From contig CM061106.1 of the NCBI GenBank assembly GCA_030770545.1, positions 7,865,001 through 7,929,000 of the forward strand: 64,000 nt of DNA, in the 5' to 3' direction. The stretch comes from Macropodus opercularis. Taxonomy: Eukaryota > Chordata > Actinopteri > Anabantiformes > Osphronemidae. Below the pieces are notes generated by a model, which worked only from the letters and a program-made list of their open reading frames with translations, was not told the DNA's origin and made no database searches. Position 1 is the stretch's first letter; every line of letters begins with the position of its first letter. The position numbers and the translations under genes are program-made. Below, one piece after another: positions 1-10,838 of this stretch.

Positions 1-567
1 TGAACTGAATGTTGTGCTTTTCTCTTCACATTTCTCTGAATGGAATCATTAGACTAAAACTTCAAGTTTTACTGTGAGAGCTGCTGCAGTGTTTCTCCTA
101 CTACCAATGTTCCAACGTTAAGCAATAATAGTCGTAGTTCATGAACTGGAAACATTGTCTGTTCATTCTCCAGGTTTTTTTAAGTATCTGTTTCAGATCC
201 TTGAGTTGAACCAATGCACCTACATTAACTTTTTAAACATTCTTTGTTGTAAAGTGGACATTTTAAAGAATAAAATTATGTATTTACAGAATGTTTCCTG
301 CAAAAATTTGATGTTACAGCTACTTTAACCAGTTTCAGTTTAGTCTTTCACTAATGCAGCGGATTTGTTCACGTATACATCGCTATCACAGATCCTCTAA
401 TAGATCCATCACACAGAAATGCAGATAAACACCAGCTGTTCCAGTGTATTAAATGTTAAAGTGTGTGGTTCAGCTGTGGATGATGGACTGATGTTGGTTC
501 TGAGTCCAGTTTGTTTCATCTCTTCACTGAGCGTCTGCTGTCTCTTCTCTTTGTCTCTTCTCTCCAG
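1..567. other. Intron or 5' flank of SRCR gene copy A
   Basis: I see no coding exon here. The stretch is recognisably related to 17,250-17,910, the intron just upstream of the first long SRCR exon of copy B. It is therefore most likely intron of copy A, whose earlier exons lie outside the window. The pyrimidine-rich tract at about 530-566 ends in the CAG acceptor used by the first SRCR exon. Confidence 0.6.
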
Positions 568-3500
568 ACTCTGTCAGGCTGCTGGATGGTGCTGGTCTGT
601 GTTCAGGCAGACTGGAGGTCTGGTCCAACCAGCGCTGGTCCTCAGTGTGCGAAGCTGACTTTGACCAGCAGGATGCAGAGGTGGTCTGTAGGCAGCTTGG
701 CTGTGGGGCTCCTTCAGCCCTCCAGGGGGGGCTCTATGGAGAAGTGGAGGCTCCAGCGTGGTCCACAGAGTTCCAGTGTGGAGGCCACGAGTCTGCTCTG
801 CTGGACTGTAGAAGCTCAGACTCAGCTAGAACCACCTGCTCACCTGGCAAAACTGCTGGACTCACCTGCTCAGGTAGACGAGGAGCTGCAGCTTGGATCT
901 GGTTCATTTCTGCTCTAGTGAAGGAAACTATGATGTTTGACTGATGACGCTCTGCTTTCTGTTCAGAACCTGTCAGGTTGGTGGGAGGAGACAGTCGCTG
1001 TGCAGGTGGACTGGAGGTGAAACATGAAGGAGACTGGAGACCAGTGTCTCAATCTGTCCAGACTTGGAAGGAAGCAGCTGTTGTCTGTACAGAGCTGAAC
1101 TGTGGTTCTGCTGTTTCTATAAAAAGGATACAAGATTTCCCAAAAAGACTTGTGTGGAAGATCAGTTCTGGCTGTGTTCAGTCTGGATTTGCTCGGAGGG
1201 AGTGTGTAACATCCACTTACTCTTATGACACTCTGAACCTCACCTGCTCAGGTGAGCTAATCAGTGACATCATCAGGCTATTTAGCATAAATCCTGTTCT
1301 GTGGTCATGTCCTCAGTGAGTCTAGTCAGTCGTCAGCTGATAGAGCTTCTACTGTGAGTTGGTTTGACACTAAAATTGTTATGAACGGACTAAAGAACCA
1401 GGTGGGAGGACTCAAATGCAACGAAGAGCAGGATTCTGAGACAAATTTAAACTGAGGTCTTTATTGAAATAACAAACTGGAGAAATGCACAAACCCTAAA
1501 TTTAGAAGACTAGAAACAGAAAGTGCTGCCTAACGCAGGAAATACAAGATTCAAGGTTCTAAGAAAATTATCGACATTTCTAAATAACTAAGAAACAGAA
1601 AATGCTGCACCAGAGCAAAGATACAAAACAGATCATACTTTACATTTGGAAAACTAGAGAAAAAAAATCACTGCAAAGCAGGAACTACAGCTCACTATAC
1701 AAACACTGACTGCTGACTTAATATGAACGTTACCAATGCTAGAGGTCAAGGAAAGTGGAAACTGACAGACTGGACATAGACTGGACTCACGCTAGTGAGT
1801 GACGGGCATTAATACTAACAAAACAAATGAACGAATAACAAACAGCTGTGTTGAACATAAACTGGTAACCAGAAAACACAGAAGAAGAACTTTAACTCCA
1901 TCTTGCTGCCTAGTGGTGGGAAAGCTGATTCATCACAAATATAAACTTTTAATTAGTGAGGACAAATTTGCTGAGCAATAAAAATAAATAAATAAATTTG
2001 ATTCTTAACAGAAGTCGTCTCAAAGTGGGTTTAGGCCGTCACTGAACTCAAAAATACAACTCTACATAGAAAAACCATCAAATCCCACAGGAGACAGTGA
2101 AGCAGAAACACCTTTACCAGCCTCCATCAGAACCAGGCTCATGGTGGCGACCATCTGTCCCAACCTGCACCAGGCCACAGCTTGTTTTAGTGGACGCTGA
2201 TCAGAGCTGGTTCTGTGCTATGATGGATCTAAATCCTGGAAATCTTCATGCAGGTTATTGCTACGCAGGCCGTGACATAATTGTGCTGTAAAATCAGCAA
2301 AGTGTTTCTCCTGACAAAAACACAGGAGGTTAGTAACAGTGCTGTAGCTGAGAGACGAAGCAGATGGACAGAAGGACAATGTAGCTGCCTGTCTGGGAGT
2401 GTGGGTTCAGACCAGTATCACCTGCTGAAGCCTCACAGTAGAACAGCAAGCAGCTATGACTATGAGAAACAAAGTGCTTCAGTCCTCTATTATAGTCAAG
2501 GCAGCGAGTCCGGTCTGACACCAACATGACCTGAACTTGTTCAGGACCATGTTTTACCAAGTCTGAGCTCAGAGGAAACTTATAGTGGGTTCAAGCTTCA
2601 TCAGCTCAAGTTGAGCTGTTTGTGTTCTCACAGAGCTAAGTGCCAACATAGGAGCCTAGCAACTAATAGGAGCTCTTAACCAAACTGATCCATGGAGATT
2701 CCTCCGTAACCCTCCATCCAACCCCATCTGCTGCCTTCACCTACGTCAACATCTTGTGCAGTGTTTCAACTCTTTAAACTGGGTCTGTGGTTCTGATTCA
2801 GTGGCTCCTGCATGGATTAAATTTTAATTGGAATTTACTGTGAAATTTGATGCAGTGTTTTCCCTGCTGCCTACTTCCAAGATTAAGCAGTAATAGTTGA
2901 CACATTTGTCATTATTACATATTTACAGGATGTTTCATCAAACAATTGTATGTCATTGTTGAGTGCTATTCTGAAAAAGCTGTTTCTAGTTTCACAATGT
3001 CACTAATACAGCAGATGGTTCATGATGGACTGATGTTGGTTCTGAGTCCTGTTTGTTTCATCTCTTCACTGAGCGTCTGCTGTCTCTTCTCTCTTTGTCT
3101 CTTCTCTCTTTGTCTCTTCTCTCCAGACTCTGTCAGGCTGCTGGATGGTCCTGGTCTGTGTTCAGGCAGACTGGAGGTCTGGTCCAACCAGCGCTGGTCC
3201 TCAGTGTGTGAAGCTGACTTTGACCAGCAGGATGTAGAGGTGGTCTGTAGGCAGCTTGGCTGTGGGGCTCCTTCAGCCCTCCAGGGGGGGCTCTATGGAG
3301 AAGTGGAGGCTCCAGCGTGGTCCACAGAGTTCCAGTGTGGAGGCAACGAGTCTGCTCTGCTGGACTGTAGAAGCTCAGACTCAGCTAGAACCACCTGCTC
3401 ACCTGGCAAAGCTGTCGGACTCACCTGCTCAGGTAGACGAGGAGCTGCAGCTTGGATCTGGTACATTTCTGCTCTAGTGAAGGTCACTATGATGTTTGAC

Positions 3501-3894
3501 TGATGACGCTCTGCTTTCTGTTCAGAACCTGTCAGGTTGGTGGGAGGAGACAGTCGCTGTGCAGGCGAACTGGAGCTGAAACATGAAGGAGACTGGAAAC
3601 CAGTGTTTGGATCTGACTGGACCCTGAAGGAAGCAGCTGTTGTCTGTAGAGAGCTGGACTGTGGTTCTGCTGTTTCTGTTGGAAGCAGAAAAGACTCCTC
3701 AGTCATATCTGTGTGGTGGCTGGAGTCTGACTGTGTTCGGTCTGTATCTACTCTGAGGGAGTGTGTAACATATTCAGGTTCTTCTTATGACATCATGAAC
3801 CTCACCTGCTCAGGTGAGATCATCAGTGACATCATCACTAACATTTCTTAAAGGAAACCTTCCTCTATTACAGTTTGTGGTTTCCATTGGACTC

Positions 3895-3941
<47 letters not shown>

Positions 3942-4253
3942 ACAGTGGTTCACCTCAAAGTGGTCGTCCTGCCTCTGCCTCTGCTGCTGCTCAGCGCTGC
4001 CGTTTACTTCTACTGTCAGGTACTGAAACACCTGTGCTGCACTCTGTGCTGATTGGACGGAGCAGAGCAGGAAGTAGGAAGTCACCTCTGTGCTGTCATG
4101 TCTCTCCAGGCCACCAGGGGGCAGACACCCAGCAGACAGGAGGACATTGAGCTGGTGAACTACCCGCTGGGTGTTGGTGCAGCTGAAGGGGAAGGAGCTC
4201 GGGGAGCAGAGGACGACCTCCAAGGAGTTCACCTCACGTCCAGAGGGGTTTGA
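568..4253 (+). CDS. SRCR-domain transmembrane receptor, copy A (3' part, 5' end outside window)
   Basis: Predicted single-pass cell-surface receptor. Exons: 568-873, 967-1251, 3127-3432, 3526-3813 (four SRCR domains), 3946-4019 (transmembrane) and 4110-4253 (tail and stop). All SRCR exons are phase 1-1, so they can be duplicated or skipped without breaking the frame. Two domain types alternate. The first and third have eight cysteines (group B pattern) and start with a VRLLDG motif. The second and fourth start with RLVGGDSRCAG and have six cysteines. The membrane segment (KVVVLPLPLLLLSAAVYFYC) is followed by a 47-residue acidic tail without an ITAM or ITIM. Unlike copy B there is no Ig-like exon; only 132 bp separate the last SRCR exon from the transmembrane exon. 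SRCR receptors of this kind bind microbial or host surface ligands in innate immunity; the ligand here is unknown. Splice sites are canonical; no transcript confirms the model. Confidence 0.8.
1377..1945. repeat. Dispersed repeat inserted in an intron of copy A
   Basis: Copies A and B align on both sides of this block. Flank sequence near GGTTTGACACTAA continues in copy B almost directly into AGGACAAATTTGCTGAGCAA, but copy A carries about 570 extra bases. The block includes a CAGAAAACACAGAAGAAGAA stretch that is also found near 54,640, so it belongs to a dispersed family that I cannot name. The ends are approximate and I found no clear target duplication. Confidence 0.5.
3897..3936. repeat. 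(AT)n microsatellite at the site of the missing Ig exon
   Basis: About 20 AT dinucleotides lie between the last SRCR exon and the transmembrane exon. In copy B the same interval contains the Ig-like exon. The repeat sits at or near the junction where copy A lost, or copy B gained, that exon. Confidence 0.9.
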
Positions 4254-4428
4254 GTCATTTGGTCCTGACGCTGCCTTTAAATGATGAGGCTGTCGTCCAG
4301 ACGTCTGCTTCGTTTGCTTCACGCTTCTTTACTCGTCTGCCTTTGGAGGTTTGTCTTGGATAAAAGGGCTTCGCTGCAGTGAATTAATGAGACACATGGA
4401 CATAAAACATACGTCTAATACTAGAAGC

Positions 4429-4434
4429 AATAAA
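4429..4434 (+). terminator. Polyadenylation signal AATAAA of SRCR copy A
   Basis: A canonical AATAAA lies 176 bp after the copy A stop codon. The same hexamer is conserved at the equivalent position in copy B (19,752), which supports it as the end-of-transcript signal. Confidence 0.5.
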
Positions 4435-5016
4435 TAGATATTTACAGAAAACAGGCTTGTGGAGCTGAAACAACACCAACATGCAGACGTATGAATGAAG
4501 CCTCTTGGGATGAGGCTGGTTTCTCAGGTCTTTAGTTCTGGGCTGATGTCACTGGCTTGTTTCTCCACAGGTTGATTCTCTGGCTCATTTTAACTGGTGA
4601 TGTGTTCGACTCAGTTGCTTGGTCAGTGACGTGTGTGTAGTGTTTTCTGTGCTCACACGTTTCTGGTCAGTTCAATCCTCACTTAGTGGTTGTGTCTGGT
4701 TCATTTATTCTGTGAGTTGGTTCTAGTGATTCATCTTTTAGTTTAGCTGCCTGTTCTGTTAGACATTAATGTTTTCTGTCAATATGTTGCCTCATTTGAA
4801 TTATTCTGCATTAAACTGATTGAATTTTGTCTCTTGGTCACGTGTTTATTTAATGTCATTTTTTATTGCTATGTTAATTATCCCCAGGCTTAGTTTTATG
4901 CAGGTTGCTGCTCATATCATTGTAATTTGATGAGAATCACTACGTGCTTTATTGTGATTGACCAAGTTTATTTCCATCAATTCCATGTGAGGCTCTACTC
5001 AGTCTAGTTTCTAGAG

Positions 5017-5920
5017 CAGGGTCACCAACATTTTTGAATCTCAGAGCTACTTCATGGATACTGAGTCGTATGAAGGGCTACCAGTTAGATACACTCTTCT
5101 GAAATAACACAGTTATACATTATTAATAATGATTAATGATACTCATCTATGTGAAGACACTGATCACCTCAGTGATTTCTCACCATAATTATCAACAATG
5201 AGAGAAACAGATATCGATCCTCTGCACTTTATTTCTATTAATCTCAGTAGTTGTTACATTTTCACTACATTTCATAGGAAAAACGTCCCATGTTCACCAC
5301 TGACAAACCCTTTAACTAAACACGAACTATGTTGCACCATGTTTCAAAATGTTATCAATTATGGAATGTTAGAAAAATCCACTTCCATATTTTGAAGTAA
5401 ATCTTGTCACATTTAGAACTAATGACCAAATCTGCTGCAGTTTTAATAAAGTTATAACTGTTCATGTCATGAACACACCTTTAAATTAAACACGTCTTCA
5501 GTATTTGGTTTCAGCTTTGCCGTGGTCCTGCCATGTTGCCGCCTCTGTCTGCCAACGTCTGGCATCGGTTTCTTAGTTAGTGGAGGACTGGTGTTGCTGG
5601 TCTGGTTTGTGTAACGTGAGCCTTTCAGATGTGCATCAGTGAGGCGTGTTCTGTGTTTGTTCTTGATGGAGTTTATGTCAGAAAATGTCGATTCTCAGCC
5701 AGGTTGAACCTAATAGGTCGGCAGCCTTCATAGCTGCTGTGCAGACACCACTGGACTCTGTGTCAACAAGGCACCGAACGTCTGGTGCAGCCTGGCAGGC
5801 TTTGAGGTGCAGCTCATGCAGTGTTATCATTTCAGCCTCCACCTGTCCAGCATCCGAGTTGAACGTTGCACTTAACTGCTCAGCAAAGCAGGAAACAATT
5901 AGAAACGAATGACACACATG
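5017..5920 (-). mobile_element. hAT transposon relic (transposase C-terminus), copy A
   Basis: A hAT-like terminus, CAGGGTCACCAAC, starts at 5,017 after TTCTAGAG. It is very similar to the terminus of the hAT element at 40,770. Further in, the minus strand encodes fragments of a transposase C-terminal dimerisation region, including SIKNKHRTRLTDAHLKG in about 5,600-5,690, but frameshifts and stops break it. The element was present before the segmental duplication, because copy B carries it at 21,723. I could not identify the other terminus. Confidence 0.6.
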
Positions 5921-6692
5921 GCTTAAGGCGTCTCAGGCTACATACTGGTTGACAAAAAGCGGCGTTTGGGCACATTAGACTAGAAATGTGTGTTATTGTT
6001 TAGGATCAACTGTAGGATATGGAGACGTCTTTATCGATCTTAATGTTGAAATGTAGACCTACTGAAATAAGGTCATTAAATGGGAATTTGTGTGTAATTT
6101 CTTTTCTCTTATTGTCATTCATTCAGTTTCTTGGTTGCATATAGACGCACTTTAAATACATAAACTCCACACAACTCCGCTTTACAAAATGCCTTTAATG
6201 CAGGTATTTACAGCAGTAATGAGCAAAAAGGTTAAAAATGAAAAGATGATTATCCATCAAATTCTTTCAGTAAAAGTTTAAAAACAATAAAAATAAACAC
6301 TATCAAGTCAAACCAGACAGAGATGATGTGTCTTCTATTCTGTCTGCTGACAGATCGTCTCATCTCAGTCACGTTGATTCAGCATAAGTGGAATGAAAAT
6401 ATTCAGACGTGTGTCCACACAGAAACGTGTTAATAGAAGCATTTTATTAAACCCAGAAAACCAAATCTGTGTTTGCTCATATTTCCTTTATGCAGCAACT
6501 GTTTCAATGTAAGAAAACATCAGGACACAGTAAACAAATATAAAGTCAAGGAGCAGTTACTTAAAAGTTTTACTGAGACACATTTAATGAAGCTGCTTCA
6601 GATTATAACACAAACATGTCAAAGCCTCTGAGGACATGAGTTCACCTTCCTACAAAACAAACGTTGCTGTGATTGGTCCATCATCACTGTGA

Positions 6693-7179
6693 TCAGGTTG
6701 ATGCTGTGAGCTGCTGCTTCTGTGTGTTTTCTCTGAGCTCCTCTCTCTCAGCCTCCTCTACACTCGGAGCTTTGGCTGCCTGGATGTGGGGCTTCCCGTC
6801 TGGATCCATAGAGCAGCTGACGGCTTCAGGGTTCAGTCCTTCAGGCAGATCCAACTCCTGTCTGAACTCCTGCAGTCTGGCAGAGTAGGAGTCTTTCCCG
6901 TCCTCCTGCTTCTTCTCTGTCAGCTTCCTGCCCACCTGCCTGACAGACAGCTGCTCTGTCTGTCCCTCTTCCTCCAGCTGGTAGGAGACTGGCTGCAGGG
7001 CCACACTGCTGTGGAAAGGCTCCGTCTCCTCCAGGATCTGGTGTTGAAGTCTGGAGGTTTCTGTGCAGTAGATGCTGCTGGTAGAGCAGAGGTCTGACCT
7101 CTGGCCACAGACTGCGTCCAGGACAGCAGACGTCCATGAAGGGACTGAGGGCAGAGCTGAATCCATGAGAGCACAGCGT
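6693..7179 (-). pseudogene. HSP30-like small heat-shock protein pseudogene, copy A
   Basis: The minus strand encodes pieces of a fish HSP30-type small heat-shock chaperone. The N-terminal part (CSHGFSSALSPFMD, SLWPEVRPLLYQQ, HRNLQ) lies in one frame and the rest (LQHQILEETEPFHSSVAL, SVRQVGRKL, RLQEFRQELDLPEGLNP) in another, so a frameshift separates them near 7,040. The expected start position reads ACG instead of ATG. The alpha-crystallin core is shortened between EEEGQ and the SVRQVGRKL motif. HSP30 proteins are ATP-independent holdases induced by heat; this copy should not make one. The same lesions in copy B show that it died before the duplication. Confidence 0.75.
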
Positions 7180-7479
7180 GTTCAGAGTGTGTTTAGTGCT
7201 GGGATGGAACAATGTTCAGCGTCTGTTCACCTCTATGTCTCTGTGTTGCTTTGTGTCTCAGCAGTGGGTCTGTCAGTGTCGAGTGACATTTTAGAAGTGA
7301 GACGTAAATCAGACACATTTGTAGATATTTGCATAGACGCACTAATCATCAGAATTATCCTGATGTGAACAGATTCATTTGACATAAACTCTGTTCAACG
7401 CACAAATATTCTGTCAAATGGCTCAAACTTGCTTTGCTTAAACATAAAGGTCAGAGGTCACTGATGGTTACCATGGAAA

Positions 7480-10400
7480 CACAGCTGAGTTGTCTTGTGA
7501 TGTGTGTAGGTGAGGTGAGTCTTTAGATGGTTCAGTTCAACGTAGTTTATTTATATAGTGACGTGACAAAAGGCTCATTAAAGCTTTAGGACCTGAACCA
7601 CTGATCATGAGGACTAACAACCTTTAGATGCTCCTGTTACCAGGAGAATGTGATCGACCAAAGCTCGTCACCCTGTTGTTGAGTGTTGACTCTGTGGTAG
7701 AACCCGTCCTGCTTAGGCTTTGTCTTCAGAGACGGGTATTTTAAAGCCCTGCATTGTTTTTGTTTCAGCAAACTGTACAGTTGCTTTTCATTTTCTGCTT
7801 CCAATGTGATAAAAATGTTTCTACTGTTAATTTACCATCTACATACACACATCACCTATTTATCTGAAGTTATTTGGATATAAAGCAAAAGTGTCTGAAG
7901 TGTCCCTGGAGCTTCTGCTTCAACCTCTTAAACAAAGACCTGCTGTGTACGTTTGTTGACCATTGTAACATGAAGACATCACCTTTGTCAGTTCAGTTCA
8001 GTTCAAAACACTTTATTTGTCCCCAGGGGGAAGTTTGAGGCAGATAGTAAAACAACATCTCTGTATGCACCTGTATTACACAGATGATCAGCCTGAGAGT
8101 CCATGAGTCTATGGGAGGAAGTGGGAGTTAGGGCTGAAGAGGGTTCTAGTGTGGAGGGTGGTAGCTGAGCTTGGGTGGTGGTTGGGGTAAAGGGGTGGGG
8201 GTGTGAGGGGGCGTCCAGGCCGTGAGTGAGTCCCTGGGGTCAAAGGTGGAGGGTGGAGAGGGCTCTGACTGCTAGTCCAATAATTCTGGAGCCATCTCAT
8301 CGTAGATGATGATGATGATGCCGGTGCTCCTGGCTGATGTGCTGTCTGTTGGAGAACGTCACCATCACTTTGGTTGTTCCCACGTTCAGCTGCAGGGGCT
8401 GTCACACCACTCCACAATCCTGCAGGGCTGAGCCATGGCTCTGTACTGGTCCTGAAAGAAGGCAGGATGAAAGAGTCATGAACATGCTCATGAAAACAAC
8501 ACAAATACATTAACCAAGGTTATGGAGTGAGAAAAGAAAGATGCTGCTGAGTCCAGCTGCTCAGAAAGTGGCCTTTCAGGACTTTCTAGAAATGTCATGA
8601 AGCAATAAATAAAACACCATCAGTATCACGTGTCAGCATCAGTGTGTGAAATCCGCAATTTGGCTTTTTTGACCAAATTGTAAATAATAAAATCTGAAAA
8701 CTTAATACAGTGAAACAAAAGCTTCTGGATCACACAACGACGGACAACGAGTAGGAAACATAGAAGCACTGACGTCATCCTTAGGCCGGAAACACCCTGA
8801 CACACATCTGGTCTCATTACTCACCTTCTGGTTGAACTGCAGCTCAGAAAAACAGACACAACTCACTCAGACTTAAAGACGGAAACTTTATCATCAAGGT
8901 AAAGTCAAGGATGGACAACAAACAAACTGAGGTTTGGGGAATAAACACATGATTATACTACATCAGGTTCAACTTGTATGTACATATAGAAATAATTATT
9001 TATACATGTTTTCTTATTCTTATCTCCTCAGAATTAACTAAATATTTATCTGATCTATGAAATGTTTCTCCCAGTGTGATTATATCTCCTTGCATGTATA
9101 AGCACTCACCTCTTTCCCTCTATCAAATAAACTGACACTAGATTTTCATTACATCTGCTTCTTGTGGCATTTTTCATTGGTGGTGTGTCGTGTGGTTTTC
9201 TAATGTAAAACATGTGCTGAGGCTCCAATAATAATAATAATAATAATAATCATCATCATCTCTGTCTCCGTCACCTCTCCACACAATCAGGGCTTTGACC
9301 CACAAGCAACAAGCACCAACAAAATGCTGTCTGGTCACTATATTCATTATTTCTGTCATCTTCTGTCAAGTGCCTGTCTCTCTTTTTATATATTTTTTTG
9401 CAAAGTTCACTTTTTATATACATTTCAGTTGAATGTAAGTAATTGTGTTCACATTATTATTCATCACTTTACCAAGACAAGTCTTTGCAGCTCAGAAAGA
9501 AAACGCTCTGTGATCTGAGCTGCTTGACTGGCTGAGCATCGCTGTGTTGTTGGCTCACATAGAAATGATTCCACACCTAACTCTCCATGTCCTGGAAAAC
9601 ATGGTCCTGATTTCTGGCTGTGCTGCCGCTTGTTGTCCCACTTTTAACGCATTTGATTGCTGAAGTGGAATTAACACAGTGAAGGTTGGAGAATGCACAT
9701 GAGTCCAAGTAAAGATCTTAAATATTATACTATATATAAATACTATGACTCTTCACACAGTTGTTTTGTCAGTAGCCTGTGTTTTATTGTCTTTTGTAGG
9801 TTTTGCCTTTTTTTATTTCAGTTTTTAATATAATTGTACCAGTAAATCCAGTGAATTGTACCGTACTAGTGGCTGATTGCGTAATGTAATTGGTGTGAAA
9901 TAAAACCTGCTCGTTTTCTATTTCCTGTGTTCAGCTCTCACTTGCAGGAGTTGATCTCACTGAGTCCTGACCACAGGACACTGGTTCAGTTCAACCAGTG
10001 CAGGACCTTCATGGACACTAAACACTGGATGATTCTGGATCATTCAGATCCTGATCCAAAGCTGCGACTCCATCTTCAGAGGCAACAGGAAGAAACGTTG
10101 TGTCTCTGACTAACTGTGGTTGGTTCATGTTGAATGTCTCTGTGCTGAACTTGTCACATGGAGCAGAAGTGACGACAGACACTGACCACATTCATCTGAT
10201 AGGAGCAGCCCCATTTTGGTTGTCATGGTTACAAACCACGGTCCTATGTGTGATCACGCAACGATGACTTCCTCCCATCATGTTAGATGAATTGATATGT
10301 TGTTTTCCTGTCACTTGCTCATGTGACTCTGCTCTTATAACACTTCTAACACACAGGCTCAAACAACATATTATTGTATTGAACTGCATCTAACTATGGA

Positions 10401-10660
10401 CACAGTACCTGGACAGGTCACCATCACACAGACATAGAACTGTTCCTCCCTACAGCTGGTTTAGAGCCACCGCTGATCTGAGCATCGTGACTGAGGGAGG
10501 AACCAGAGAGAAGCAACAGGTCCTTCAGGCAGCGATAACCACCTACAGCAGTTTGTTATCAGATCCACGTTTCACTGAAATTAGCTGCAGAGCATTCAAT
10601 CTCCTTTACTCAGGAAGCAGCGGAAGGAAACCAGGGACGTGAGAGCGGCTGCTTCTGTTT
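7480..10660. other. Intergenic stretch between the two SRCR copies
   Basis: I found no supportable gene. The stretch holds reverse-oriented LINE or SINE tails (a TTTATTTATATAG motif near 7,547 and CTTTATTTGTCCCCAGG near 8,010) and a trinucleotide microsatellite at 9,227-9,260. A 133-codon minus frame at 8,109-8,510 has low-complexity content and no recognisable domain. Confidence 0.5.
9227..9260. repeat. (ATA)n/(ATC)n trinucleotide microsatellite
   Basis: A run of about eight AAT units passes directly into four ATC units. Confidence 0.9.
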
Positions 10661-10673
10661 CTGGCAGCTGAAG

Positions 10674-10680
10674 TATATAA
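10674..10680 (+). promoter_or_regulatory. TATA box of SRCR copy B
   Basis: TATATAA (within AAGTATATAAAG) lies 158 bp upstream of the first in-frame ATG of copy B. A TATA box this far from the ATG is compatible with a 5' UTR of about 130 bases with no intron. No start-site data are available. Confidence 0.5.
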
Positions 10681-10838
10681 AGTTAGTATTGACAGCACTT
10701 CTGTCCTGCACCTGCTGGGAATCTGTTCAGTACCAGAGGACTCGTTAACGGTAGCTCTGCTTCTCCTGAAAGTAAACTAGAGTTGAGCCGAGCCTCAGAC
10801 GTGTCGGAGAGACGCTCCACCAGATCTACGCTGAGCAC

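Larger units (their letters stand above)
1950..7480. repeat. Segmental tandem duplication, copy A
   Basis: This segment is collinear with about 16,990-24,290. It contains the last SRCR exons, the transmembrane and tail exons, the shared 3' flank, a hAT relic and an HSP30 relic. The direct repeat shows that the SRCR gene and about 3 kb of downstream DNA were duplicated together. Similarity fades after the GGTCAGAGGTCACTGATGG stretch near 7,450 (24,260 in copy B). Confidence 0.85.

Noticed and set aside
7207..7217. GAACAATGTTC palindrome upstream of the HSP30 relic, considered as a heat-shock or steroid response element
   Set aside because: The spacing between half-sites is wrong for both elements, and the gene it would control is dead.
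8109..8510. 133-codon minus-strand frame
   Set aside because: Ser/Pro/His-rich translation of low-complexity DNA with no splice or domain support.
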